Source of the DNA: Chrysochromulina tobinii
Taxonomy: Eukaryota > Haptophyta > Prymnesiales > Chrysochromulinaceae
NCBI GenBank assembly: GCA_001275005.1
Contig: JWZX01002932.1
Coordinates: 1-37,513, forward strand
Direction: 5' to 3'
DNA: 37,513 nt
Shown here: piece by piece, positions 1 through 10,278 of the stretch
Position numbering within the stretch: position 1 is the stretch's first letter
Layout: each line of letters opens with the position of its first letter
Made by a program: the position numbers and the translations under genes
The notes under the pieces: generated by a model
The model's database searches: none
Seen by the model: only the letters and a program-made list of their open reading frames with translations
What the model was told of the DNA's origin: nothing

Positions 1-187
1 GCAGGGACCGGGTTGTCGCGCTCACCAGGCTGCTTGTGTAGCTCTGATGAACAGCAATTCAAGTCAAACACGCGACCAAGTTTACGTGAATGTACAGTAC
101 AAGTACTCTATTCATTCACAACACACCAACACGCACAGACCAAACTCAAACCAAGCGTGAAGGTCGAACACCATATACTCTATTCAT

Positions 188-283
188 ACCTACCCCCGGG
201 ACACACACGGGACACGCGGACGCACAACGGCACACGGACCACCCAGACGAACCTCACAACCATCCAAACCCACCCACAACACA
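188..283 (-). repeat. Dispersed repeat, inverted partial copy
   Basis: Its reverse complement matches 492-580 at most positions, sharing the CACACGGGACACGCGGAC core and AACCTCACAACCATCCAAAC. It therefore forms an inverted pair with the copy at 433-606, separated by about 200 bp. The full left boundary of this copy cannot be fixed by eye. Confidence 0.75.
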
Positions 284-432
284 CGTTCATACCTACCGGT
301 ACTGTTTCGCCCACCGCCTTCGAGCAGGCGCGGGGAGGCGCTCTGGGAGCGGGTGGAGGCAGGGTCGGGTTCGCTGGGGGTGGCCTCTTCTGAGTCGGCC
401 GCGGGGGCGGTCGACTCCGGGCCTGCGGCTCT

Positions 433-606
433 TGAGTCGGCCGCGGCAAGGGGCCGCAGCTTGTCGGTCGTCGCGCTGACGTGCGGGTTGTGTGTTGTTG
501 GTGGGTTTGGATGGTTGTGAGGTTCGTCTGTGCGGTCCGTGTGCCTCTGTGTGTCCGCGTGTCCCGTGTGTGTCCCGGCTCCCCCCGGTGTCTTTTTACC
601 GGTACT
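433..606 (+). repeat. Dispersed repeat, fullest copy (about 170 bp)
   Basis: It begins TGAGTCGGCCGC, contains GGATGGTTGTGAGGTTCGTC, and ends CCGGTGTCTTTTTACCGGTA. The same ordered blocks occur at 23488-23647 and in rearranged form at 37181-37365. The three-block colinearity suggests a short non-coding mobile element (SINE- or MITE-like) rather than chance. No pol III box, poly-A tail or target duplication could be recognised, so the class is open. Confidence 0.7.
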
Positions 607-1544
607 GTAGAATTCATTATGAATACACACAACACGTACAACTGTGAAAACAAAACAAAACTCCCGAAGGGAGTCACATGCAGGCGGAGAGCTGAGAGAC
701 AGCCTACAATTCACACAAACAAACATTTAACCCCAGAGACATGTAACCAGATGGGCTCTTTTCACACGCGCCGCTGTACTGTGTGGTCCTGTTTTCAATT
801 CACAGTTTCACACACACACACACATCAACACGTACGAACGCAAGCGCTCACATGTGAAGAACAACTTCCACACGTTCACACTCAGGCTCGCGCGCCGGGT
901 AAATGAAGTTCTTTAATCTCCACTTCTCCAGCCTTGATCTACAGCGCGACTGAACATGTGTTGTGTGTGAGTCCGCCGCTGATCCGCTCGGTTATCCGCT
1001 AGGCGCCGCTCCGGCGCGCCTCGATGAGCAGTGGGTGTAGAACTGGTGCTAGATGAACACCTCGTACACTGCACCACTGCAGTCTTCTAGTTGTAAAAGC
1101 CGTGTACATGTTGCGCGTTCTGATGCGAAAAAGAACGTCCACCAACCACCAGTCCTGGACCCTGGCCAACATTTGCCATCCGATAAATCCCCTCCAAATA
1201 ATCCGAGAACCCAGCACATCATTAACCCCCCCTTGAAACCCCCCGACGCCCCGTGCCGTCTGCCCTTGAGGCATTGTAAAACTTGTAAGTGGCTACATGT
1301 AAGTGCCCTGTAGAGCTTCTGAGCCCCTGACCCTGAAATCGGTAGTTGACAGCATAATCCACCCCAAAGGACCCCCTGAGCGAGAGGGGCTGACTCAGCG
1401 TCCTAACAATTGTGCTTTATTAGGTAGGTGTCCGACTTCCGAAGCCAGTCGCCTGCCTGTCCAGGTCTAAAAATAAGTCCAGGACGAGGACGCGACGAGG
1501 ACGCGACAACCGCCCTGGACATCGTGTCCGAGAGTATCACGGCC

Positions 1545-4500
1545 ATGCAGACGACTCCGAGGTCGCCGAAGCAGACACCGAGACAAGGACAAGTTGACGC
1601 CACTGCGAAAGACGCAAAGGACTACGACATGCTGGATGTCAGACTGGACGACGACACGCTGGACACACCGTGCAAGCACGAGTTTTCAAAGGACGCCGAT
1701 GATCATGACAGCGAGCTCGAGCCCTCTCACGACCCGTCAGACGACGGCTTCACCTTCACAGCGGTCCTCGTCGGTGGCCTCAACATGTGGAGAGATGTCG
1801 TAAAACACCTGTGCGGCATCAAATTCCCCGTCTTTGTCGCGGTCTTGGGCTCCGTGCTGCTCGTTGCCTTCTCCGCCTTGCCCGGCGATATCTGCATTAC
1901 TCAGAACGTCGGCAAGGTAATCTCGACCATCTGTCTCATCAGCGAGTCGAATTGGGTCATGGCGCTCCACCTCTCGGTCTTGGGCACGGTTTTGGGCTCG
2001 GTATGTAGCCGGAGCATCATGCGCGGCCTCCAGCATCCGATCGCCCTCATCATGACAGCGCGCTTGCTGCCCGTGCGCGCTCGAGCGTACGCCTCGGGCT
2101 CGAGCCGATCGGGTGCCATCGGCGCTGCCGCGGCCGCGCCGAGCCCCGTGACCATCGGCTACGTGACCGATGTCGAGGGCGACCTTGGCTTCTGGCGGCG
2201 CTACTGCGCCATCTCCGAGGTGATCGACGACAGCGGCGGCCTCGACGAGCTGCGACTGCACCCGGGCTGCCACTTTGTCTTCGGCGGCGACTCGGTCGAC
2301 AAGAGCAGCGGCGACCTGCGCTTCCTGCGCTCGCTGCTCGCGCTGCGCCGGCGCCACCCGGACCGCGTCCACCTCGTGCTGGGGAACCGCGACATCAACA
2401 AGATGCGGCTGCTGGCCGAGCTCGATGAGAGCCGCGACAACTGGCTCGCCGCCTCCGAGCACCCGGGCGTCTACTGGCGCGCGGGCGGCGGACCGGAGGG
2501 TGGACCGTCCACGCCAGCCACATACCTGGCGGCCCTCACGGGATCGCGCGCAATGGATACAGTCGCGAATCGTCTGCGGTACATGCTCGCCGACAACATG
2601 GGCTCGCCGCGCGCCTTTGAATTTCGTAGGCAGGAGCTCGCCGCACTCGGTGTGAACGCCGCCGCCGTCGCAGTCGGTGGCGATGCGCCGAGTGCGAGGA
2701 CGGCGGCGGCGACGGCGGGGGCGACGGCGGGGACGGTGGGCGGTGGTGGTGGTGGTGCGGCGGCGGCAGTGGGCCACACGGGAGTTGGAACAGGCGCCAT
2801 AGTGAGTGACGAGGCCGTTCTCCAGTCTTACCTCGACTCGCTCCACAAGCCCGAAGGTACGAATGCACCCGAGTGCACCTGAGTGCACCTGAGTGCACGC
2901 ACCTGAGTGCACCTGACGACCTCAGATTGCGTGCCTCACATCAGGTCTGATGCGGCAGTACCTCGAGCACGCCGTGCTCGCGGTGCGATTAGGCTCGGTG
3001 GTCTTCGTACACGGCGGCATTCATCCAGAGGCCATCGGCGTCGTGCCAGGGCGAAGTGCGATCTCCCTTGATTGCCCGTGATTGCCAGTGATTGTCCTTG
3101 ATTGCAAATGATGGCCCCGTTCATCCAGAGGCCATCGGCGTAATGCCTGGGCGAGGTGCGCCGCTGGCCGATGGAGCTGCTCTGCCCAGCATGCATGTGC
3201 TCACTACGACGCGCACTCTCCCCACAGGTGCGCCGGTGGCCGACATCGACGAATGGCTCGCTGCTCTAAATGCCTTTGCTCGCAAGGAGGTGAACGCATG
3301 GAGTGCGGACGTGGATGAGGTCGCAAGGACTGGCAAGGGGGCCGAGTGGGCAGGGCGACACGATCGCACCGGCTTTGGGTTCTTTGATCGACCAGGTGGG
3401 CTGAAGGCCACTGATGGCCACTGATGGCCTCTGATGGCCTCTGATGGCCTCTGATGGCGCCTACCGCATGTCTGAGCACGCACATGCTCACTACGACGCC
3501 CACGTCTCCTTCCCCACAGGTGGGAGGCTCCTCGCCTACGGCATGGATACGCAGCCCGACTTGACGAAATCGCCAACGGTCGTGTGCTCCTCGTACCTGG
3601 TGAATGGGCACCCGCACCGTCCGGCGGCGCGGGCGGTGGAGCGGTTGGCAGAGGCAGGGGTGCGTGCAGTCGTGGTGGGCCACCAACCCCACGGCGACGC
3701 GCCCGTTGTCATCCGATGCCCGATTAGGAAGGCGCAGGCAGCAGAGGAGCCCGCAGGGCAGTCCGCAGTGAAGTTCGCAGAGGAGTCCGCAGTGAAGTTC
3801 GCAGAGGAGTCCGCAGGGAAGTCTGCAGAGGCGGCTGCAGATGAGGATGCATTCCTCGTGATCACTGCGGACTCGTCGTTCAGTTCCTCTGTGGAATGGG
3901 AACCGCCCTCGTCCTCTCTGCCGCCGCCCTCGCCGCCCTCGCCGCCGCCCTTGCCGCCCACCACCGTGCCCACAGCGGCGCTATCGCCGCCGTCCACAGT
4001 GACGCCCAAGACGGCGCCCAGTTTCGGTCCGCCTCGCGGGCCATCACCGCCCCAATCCGAGGACCCCCGAGGTATGCATGTGCTCATCACGACGCTCTCT
4101 CTCCTCACAGGCCGGCCTCGCGGCCCATCACCGCCCCAATCCGACGACCCTCGAGGCATGGCAGTCGTCGAGGTGCTGCTTAGGGTTGCCTTGGATGGCG
4201 GCGGCGACCAGGACGGCGCCCAAGGTGCCGCCTTGCACCGCCAGCGCCACCAAAGCTGCCGCCACCACACCACCACCCGCACCGCCAGCGCCAGCGTCAG
4301 TGCCATTTGTGCACATGGGAGTGCTCACCACGGCGCCACCACTCCCCACAGGTATGCCATTTGTGCGCGTGCACGGTGTCCTATCGGATGGTCGTCGACT
4401 CGATTGCGTTGTCAGCGACGCCCCTACCGCCGCGGAGGCCTTCGATGGCACCATCCTTGTCGGCTCCGAGGCCGATGCAGCGACGGGGGCGGCGGCGGAG

Positions 4501-4728
4501 GCGGCGGCTGCAGCGGTCGATGCGAATGCGACGGACGCTTCTGCTCCAGCGGAGGCATGCGCCGTGTTGAGCACGGATGGCTGCTCGGCGCACGTGCACG
4601 TGGGGTGTGAGGTGGAGGGCGGCCGTTGGTGGATCAAGGCGAGGCTCGAGGACGGCGCGTGGCTGCTCTCGCGAGGGGAGGGATACAAGGTGCAGAACGC
4701 TGTGGCGGGTGGTAGTAGTTTAATATAA
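1545..4728 (+). CDS. Calcineurin-like metallophosphoesterase with membrane N-terminus
   Basis: Five or six exons; the proposed model is 1545-2856, 2945-3055, 3228-3395, 3520-4071 and 4352-4728, about 839 residues. All classic metallophosphoesterase motifs are visible in order: YVTDVEGD (about 206-213), GGDSVD (about 248-252), LGNRD (about 279-283), FVHGG (about 458-462), then VVVGHQPHGD in exon 4. They bind two metals in this family, so a phosphatase is likely; the substrate is unknown. The N-terminus has an acidic region and two hydrophobic segments (about 93-112 and 137-154), suggesting membrane association. If translation began at the Met about 170, the protein would instead start with a mitochondrial-like presequence. 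Exon 4 carries a repeated SAVKFAEE unit and a Ser/Pro tract. The join between 4029 and 4352 is ambiguous: copies of the introner module there are in frame and could be retained. The start is the first in-frame ATG. Confidence 0.85.
2857..2944 (+). other. Intron 1 of the phosphoesterase gene (88 nt)
   Basis: GTACGA donor and CACATCAG acceptor. Removal joins ...HKPE-G to LMRQYLEH in frame. The body is a tandem array of a 10-nt unit close to TGAGTGCACC, repeated about five times. Confidence 0.85.
3056..3227 (+). other. Intron 2 of the phosphoesterase gene (172 nt), with an internal copy of its own exon junction
   Basis: The donor follows ...GVVPGR and the acceptor CCCCACAG precedes GTGCGCCGG; frame is kept (phase 1). 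Inside, 3112-3170 repeats the flanking exon sequence as if uninterrupted: HPEAIGVMPGR runs directly into GAPLAD. TTGATTGC-type tandem units lie before this copy and the shared introner module (3189-3227) lies after it. Confidence 0.8.
3396..3519 (+). other. Intron 3 of the phosphoesterase gene (124 nt)
   Basis: The donor is GTGGGCTG and the acceptor TTCCCCACAG, with the next exon again beginning GTGGG. It contains five tandem CTGATGGCC-type units (about 3408-3457) and then the shared introner module (3480-3519). Without splicing the frame ends at TGATGG within the array. Confidence 0.85.
4072..4351 (+). other. Complex intron region with two introner modules
   Basis: One frame-consistent model removes all of 4072-4351 (280 nt, phase 1) and joins DPR-G to MPFVRVHG. 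Within it, 4074-4110 and 4311-4351 are both copies of the shared introner module. The 48-bp block 4029-4076 is repeated at 4112-4160, flanking the first module. The alternative is two small introns, 4072-4110 (39 nt, in frame) and 4300-4351 (52 nt), which would retain GMAVVEVLL as coding. The sequence alone does not decide. Confidence 0.55.
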
Positions 4729-4948
4729 ATGTGATGTAGTTTCTTCCCTTGCTAACGCATTCGGATATTTGTGGCACACTGCTGCGTGCGTGGGAGTTGG
4801 GTTCTGAGCCTTCCCCCCACGGAGTATACATCGTACTTCCAAATACGATGTATTCACACAAAGTTGTTCACAACCTTCACAAATCCCGAGCTGTCTCGTG
4901 TGAGTTTCCGTCTGGTCAAGGGGATAAGGGCCGACCACGTCCTTGAGG

Positions 4949-5788
4949 ATGAAGAGGACACTTTTGATGCTCTGCGCAACCGTGCACGGGTCCAATGTCG
5001 ATCTGCCACTTCTCGATGGCGCTCTGGCCGCCATTGCAGCCGCCAGAAATGCACTCACCGCTGCTGCAGAGGAGACCGCCGTTCGACGCATCCTACAGGG
5101 AGATGAACACCTGCTGCTACTGGCCAAGCACTTTGGCTACATGCCGAGCTTTGCACAGCTTCTCAACAATGCGGTGGGTCATCAGTCGGCGACTACGGTT
5201 GAGCCGTCGCTGGCGGCAGCGGCAGCTGGGGTGAAGCCGTCGCCGTCGCCGGTCAACGTGCTCACCTTGCGACGCAGTGTCAAGGAGTACGACTCTCGAC
5301 CAGTCCCGCCAGACAGCATCCGCCGAGCGCTCGATGCGGCGATCTTGGCCCCCAACCACTTCCTTACGGAGCCGTGGCGCTTTTACGAGCTCGGGCCGAC
5401 TGCGCGCCAGGCCGTTGGCGCACTGAACCCGGCAAAGCAAGAGGTCTTTGCCAAGGTACCCGGCTGGATGATGGTCACGGTCGCTGCGTCTGAGTACGCC
5501 GCGGACGGCAGTCTGAGCACTAAGAAAGGCCTCGAGGACCATGCGGCCACCGCCTGTGCCGTACAAAACTTCATGCTCTCACTGGCCGCTGAAGGCCTGG
5601 GCACGAAGTGGATGACGGGAGCTCTCGGCATTGTGCCTGAGAAGCTGATGGATCTGGCAGGTGTGAACGCGACGGCAGAGCGTTTCATGGGGATGGTGTG
5701 GTACGGCTACCCGCAGACGCAGCTGGAGAGTCTCACGGCACCTGCTCGCAAGCTGGGCGTCGAGGGCGTCTATAAGGTGCTCGCATGA
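4949..5788 (+). CDS. Nitroreductase-family FMN oxidoreductase
   Basis: 279 residues, single exon. The segment LTLRRSVKEYDSRPVPP (about 105-121), followed by AAILAPNHFLTEPWRFYEL (about 130-148), is the characteristic start of the nitroreductase fold, where the Arg-Arg-Ser binds FMN phosphate. The second half (GLGTKWMTGAL, then MGMVWYGYPQ) fits the rest of the domain. It resembles the compact bacterial type that reduces nitro or quinone-like substrates with NAD(P)H; the true substrate is unknown. About 100 residues precede the domain. The first 14 (MKRTLLMLCATVHG) look like a short signal or targeting sequence, the rest is helical. The frame opens with TTG 4943; ATG 4949 is the first methionine. 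It lies 220 bp downstream of the phosphoesterase on the same strand and converges with the next gene. Confidence 0.85.
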   Translation: MKRTLLMLCATVHGSNVDLPLLDGALAAIAAARNALTAAAEETAVRRILQGDEHLLLLAKHFGYMPSFAQLLNNAVGHQSATTVEPSLAAAAAGVKPSPSPVNVLTLRRSVKEYDSRPVPPDSIRRALDAAILAPNHFLTEPWRFYELGPTARQAVGALNPAKQEVFAKVPGWMMVTVAASEYAADGSLSTKKGLEDHAATACAVQNFMLSLAAEGLGTKWMTGALGIVPEKLMDLAGVNATAERFMGMVWYGYPQTQLESLTAPARKLGVEGVYKVLA

Positions 5789-5933
5789 GTGTTCGTATTT
5801 GGTCGCCGAGACAGGAGAAACAGAAAGCGATGGCCAATGGCAATGCGTCGCTATAACTCCGTATGATGGACATAAGGTGTTGGCAACTGTGCCAGACTGT
5901 AATTAGTTTGTCACTCTAAAGAGATATATGAAT

Positions 5934-8900
5934 TCAAGAGGGGGGCGCAATGCTCACGCTTGTCGACCCGCCAGGGCTCAGTCGCACCACGTGACTGGTG
6001 CCCAGCAACCCTCGGCGGGCACATCCGATTGCGGCGGAAGTCCCAAGACAAGAAACGTGCATACGGCCCGCACTGACGGCTGGCGGGAACACCCGCTCTG
6101 AACGTAGAAAGAGCGTTGCCTCGGAGGATGGTGCAGCTTCGTGTCGCAGCAGCGCGAGCTTCACGGTGTTGGTGGAGCCCTCAAACGTGAGCTGCTCGAT
6201 CATCGCACCCTCGACGCTGATCGTGAGCCCAAGTCGCGCGATGTATGCGCGCCGACGGAGTGCGTCGCGGGGCGCAATCGTGACCCGACCACCACACACA
6301 TCCGAGACGCTCGCCTGGCTCTTCAGCGCCATCGGCCTGTGGCGAGCCGACTATGTCGCACAGCATGCACTCCCATCCACGCCACACCGAGCAGTCGAGG
6401 TATGCTGCGGCCGAGCGCCAGTAGCCGTACAAGCCAATGCCGTAGTCGCCCGAGTAGGCGTCACGCCGAAGCAACGAGGGGTCGCCATGCCACGCCATCG
6501 AGGCAGCTCCGGACGGATGGATGTTGGAGAGATGGCCGAGTAACGCCGCAGCACCCAGTCGTAGCAGATGCCCCCGCCCCGGGTAAGCGCGGTATGCGTC
6601 GAGGACCGCCACCGCGCTCAGCGTGCTTCCGTAGTGATGAAATTCACGCTCGTTGCCGAGGGAAGTCTTGCCATTGATCACATAGTCCCAATACCGCCGC
6701 GCTGAGCCTGAGTACGCCCAATGCGGGAGCACCGCCATGTACGCGAGCACAGCATCGACTGTCTTGTTTGCGGCCGCGTGATGGCCCTCACGGAGCAGCC
6801 AGGTGTGGATCTCTTCGTGCCCGGTCGAGTCCCAGGGGAACTCCGAGCCGTACGGGAACTCCATCGCCATCCACTTGCGCATCCGTGCTCCTCTCAAGTT
6901 GCGCATCTGGACCACAGCTGCCCTGAGCTCGCTCGCATTGGCCGTCTGTGCAGAGTCGGCAGCATGAGTTCCTTTAGGGCCGGCGGCACTTTTCGCCACA
7001 GTCCAAACGTCTGCGGCTGGCTGCCTCTCAGCTGCTTCGAGCTCGCGCTCCAGATCGGCGAGCAATCGCTCGAAGACGGAGCCCACCATCAGACCCCATT
7101 GTGAGGTGCCGCTGCCCTTTCCGCCGTGCACCCACATGGCCGCTGCCGTCCTCGCCGCCTGCAGCAGGTACCAGTGCCAGCTCGCGCGCGAGGCAAGCGG
7201 CGGCGAGAAGTGCCTCGCGAGCCGGTAGAGTGCCCAATAGACAGCAGTCACGTGCGGGTAGTTGTACGCGCGCCAGGTCTCCAGTGACCGATTCTCACTC
7301 CAGCACACCATCCAGTTGCAGCAGTTGGTCTTCTTGGCACACGCAGTCCAGCACTTGAGGCACTCGGCCGTCAGCGCCGGCGCGGCCGCACGCGCCCTCT
7401 CGGGCGCCGCCTGAAATTCGTCACTCCAGTAGACCATCGAGGCGCGCACTGCATAGTCTCGGCCCTGCAGAAACTGACGCCTGTCTCCATGCTCAGGCGT
7501 CCAAAGCGTCTCGTGCACGTACGCCTCGAGTTGCGCCACCTCCGAGGCCACGGGCGCCCCGAGCTGCTTGATGGCCATCGCGAGCGGAGCCGCTGCGCCT
7601 GCTTCGTCGGAGAGCCCATCCATAAAGATTCGAGGCTCGTCTAGGAGCGCTCCCGCGCCCACGCCCTCCCCTGATCGGTCGGCATCACTCCCCATGAAGG
7701 CGGGTGCGCGGTGCCAAGGGTCGGGCTTACCTGCCGGAAGCCAAGCCTGTCGACTGCCGTACGCGCCGTGCCGCTGCAGGAGCGAGCGTGCGTGCTCGAG
7801 GATGATCAAGTGCACAGTCTGCACGAGCGAGGGCGTGTGACGGCACCAGCCTGGCGACCCGAGGGCCGCGCTGTGATCACAGCCCTTTGCGTAGCGCAGC
7901 GTGAGCCTACAACGCCCAACGGCTTCGCGCAGCTTCAGAGTGATGACCTGCAACCGATGCCCCGACTCCCTCGTTGTCCCGTCGCATCCAACCCGCAGCG
8001 CGTCGTCGCCGCTGCCCATGTCAGCGCAGGAGATGAGGCGAGGGGCTTCCACGACGAAGTCGAGCGCCGACGGTGGGTCGGCACTGATGTTTACGAGAGC
8101 GAGCCAACTTCCCGACGGCAGCGATGGCAGCAGGACCTCAACTCGCGCCTGCATGCCCACGTGAAGCGAGGCAGCGGGCAGAGGAGTGGCGACGGGCATG
8201 CCGGCACCCACCAGCGCAGCAGGCACGTGGTCAACGGAAGCCGCAAGACGAAGCCGTACGCCATACGTAGCTGTTGCGCCGGGTAGCAAGGTGGCCTGGG
8301 TCGGAATGTTCCATGGATCTGGCTTGACCCCTCGATAATTCCACTCCTCTTGCGCATACGCTTTCGAGTGGAACACGATCTCGTAGAGTGCCTCGAACAT
8401 CCACCCCTTGCTGTCTCGCGACTCATCCTTCCGAAGTGGACGCCACGCCTCGAAGCCGGCAGCCTCTGGAGCGCCGTCACGGGCAGCCTCTGGCGCGCCG
8501 TCGCGGGCAGCCTCTGGAGCGCCATCCGCCGCGACGGCGCCGCGCGGCTGCGAAGACGGAAGCACGAGCAGGACTGGCCCACGACCGTTGGCACGTGTCA
8601 CCTGAACGTAGCCTGCGCCTGCCCCGAGGTACACCTCGGTGAAGCTGCAGTTGGCCGCCACATTGGCGAGGTGGCGCCCCGTGAACAGCTGGTTGAACGG
8701 CATCGAGAAGCCGAGCCCGCCGATCTGGAGCGCGAGATCGGCCGTATTTCGGAGGGACCAGCTGATGGACGCCTCGTCGCCCTTGGACGCGACGAGACGT
8801 GTGACGCGCAAGCCCGAGCCTCTGAGCACGTGCACTCGCGCAGCAGGACGTAACCCAGTGAGTGCAAAGGGGTACCATGAATGAATTCGTGCATCAGAGA

Positions 8901-9985
8901 CTGGCAGCATTGATGTTGAGAGGAGGGAGAGAGGAGGGAGGGATCTGCGTGTGGCACTGGAACGCGCACCGAGGCCGGAGCTGCGTGGTCACATCCATCG
9001 AAGCCGACGACCCATCACGAGACGCCACCAGCCCGCCGTCTGCGCCCGAGTCGGCGGGGTGAGGGGCGCTCGCCACGACCGTCGAAAAGCTAGTGTACCG
9101 AGCCTCGAGCGCGGCGGCGTCGGAGCGCGGCGCCGTTGGATCCATTGTTGGATCCAAGCGGCGCACGCGAATCGTCAGGTCTCCGAGGTGCTGGAAGCCG
9201 GGCGTGGAGCGATCGAGCGGCTGCGCCACGTTGCCCGAGCCCGACCAGTGTAGCTTGACGGACGGTTCGCGTAACGGGATAGTGTACGAGAAGCCTGATG
9301 TGGCGGCAGGGGTGACGACTTCGACCGTCCCGAGATCCGTTCGAAGTCCGATCAGGAAGGCGTCGCCGCGCCGCCCGCCCAGAGGCAGCAGCGATGAGCG
9401 AGTGAGTGCGGCACGATCGATGGCGAGGCCAGGGTCGAGCGCAGCCATTGGTGGCTCTGGTGGCTCGGGCGGCGGCGACGAACGTGGCGGTGGCGGCGGC
9501 GGAGGTGGCGGCGGCGGCGGCGGCGAGGCTCGCAGACGAGCGACGGTCTCGGCGACGCACGCGCTCAAAAGGCAAGCAGCCTCAGAGTCGATCCGCTGCA
9601 ACTGGTACGCGGCGCCACCATCGCCGACCTTTGCAAAGTGGTCCATCGTGATCTTCGGCTCGCTTGGAAGTGCCTCGACCATCGAGAAGTCGAGCGCACG
9701 CAGCTTGCACCCAGAGGTAGGGAATCGGATCCACGCCCGCATGCCTGCATCATCGATCCTCCAAACAGAGCCCCACTTTGAAACGAGGCATCCGGCACTG
9801 GCGATGGCTGCTGGTGGTGAATCAACGGCTGCAGCAACCGTGCTTATTGGAGGCGGTGGCGGAGCTGTGACTCGGGCTTGCTCGTTTGTGGCCGATTGGA
9901 GCATTTGAGTAGCCGGCTTCAACACATTCGCCCACAGCACGGCGGCGCCGACGATCAGCAACAGCACAAAGTGCCGGTTCCGCAT
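5934..9985 (-). CDS. Large type II membrane protein, DUF5695/glycosidase-like ectodomain
   Basis: Proposed exons on the minus strand are 9985-8970, 8821-6352 and 6314-5934, about 1288 residues. The N-terminus MRNRHFVLLLIVGAAVLWAN is a signal anchor. A Pro-rich stalk follows, then a beta-rich region starting GDAFLIGLRTDLGTVEVV and continuing across the first intron (VTTQLRP to RGSGLRVTRLVAS, LQIGGLGFSMPF). The helical second half has YNYPHVTAVYWALYRLAR (about 857), EFPYGSEFPWDSTGHEE (about 992) and YSGDYGIGLYGYWRSA (about 1124), resembling the alpha/alpha-barrel of DUF5695-type secreted proteins; the family name is from memory, so treat it as likely. A role in processing extracellular or Golgi glycans is an inference. 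DGAPEAAR is repeated three times near 8456-8530. The frame changes at 6315-6351, where a 37-nt intron or a frameshift is needed to reach the C-terminal beta segment (VTIAPRDALRRRAYIARLGL). Confidence 0.75.
6315..6351 (-). other. Frame break: 37-nt intron candidate or frameshift
   Basis: Reading on in the long frame gives unrelated residues and a stop at 6181, while the expected C-terminal domain lies in another frame. A GT-AG segment of 37 nt (donor after GWECMLCDI, acceptor GAGCCAG before ASVSDVCGG) restores it exactly. Such a short intron is unusual, and a one-base assembly error would have the same effect. Confidence 0.5.
8822..8969 (-). other. Intron 1 of the DUF5695-like gene (148 nt)
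   Basis: Donor GTGCGCG after QLRP and acceptor GTGCTCAG before GGCTCGGG; the phase 2 join is in frame. It also contains a pyrimidine-rich stretch and a second, out-of-frame acceptor (TGCCAG at about 8907). Confidence 0.75.
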
Positions 9986-10278
9986 TGTGAAACTCACGGA
10001 TGTGCAGGCAATCCGCCGGCCAACCGTCGGCCCTCTCGGCGTTCGGAAAAGAGGGCCGTCGGCCCTCTATGGGAAGCGCGCGGGATCGGTGTGAACAACC
10101 AAATTTGGAAACCGAAAAAACAATGCCAATCCGTCGCACAATAGTTCGAGCGCGGACGTGTGCGGACGTGTGCTTGTCGGTGTGCTCACGGCAGCGCCGT
10201 TACGTAAGTTTCGCCGAGAAGTGCGTTCCGCTAACACGTCGGCTCTCAAGATCGCGCTGACGGGAACGCAAGGCGAGG
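9986..10278. promoter_or_regulatory. Shared divergent 5' region (293 bp)
   Basis: It separates the start of the minus-strand DUF5695-like gene from the plus-strand MGCGAS gene, so it must hold both promoters unless these lie inside the genes. Direct and inverted GTCGGCCCTCT copies occur at about 10026-10067. No TATA box was recognised. Confidence 0.4.

Larger units (their letters stand above)
1..1544. other. Left flank, repeat-rich, no convincing gene
   Basis: Open frames here overlap on both strands and are made of the repeat itself or of low-complexity sequence, so I call no gene. The stretch holds an inverted pair of the dispersed repeat (188-283 and 433-606), a short CA microsatellite near 811-826, and otherwise unremarkable sequence from 620 to about 1400. 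The frame of the downstream phosphoesterase stays open leftwards to about 1428 with no ATG. A pyrimidine-TTAG acceptor-like site ends at about 1423, so an upstream 5' exon is possible but not shown. Confidence 0.6.

Noticed and set aside
180-726. Overlapping frames of 126-178 residues on both strands at the left edge
   Set aside because: Composed of the inverted dispersed repeat (His/Thr/Pro-rich), not protein-like.
1737-2912. 391-residue open frame on the minus strand opposite the phosphoesterase
   Set aside because: Arg/His/Ala-rich shadow of a high-GC coding exon; the plus strand carries clear catalytic motifs.
6181-6311. C-terminal tail of the long DUF5695-like frame (ends DDRAAHV)
   Set aside because: Arg/Cys/Trp-rich sequence unlike the family, while the expected beta segment is in the neighbouring frame.
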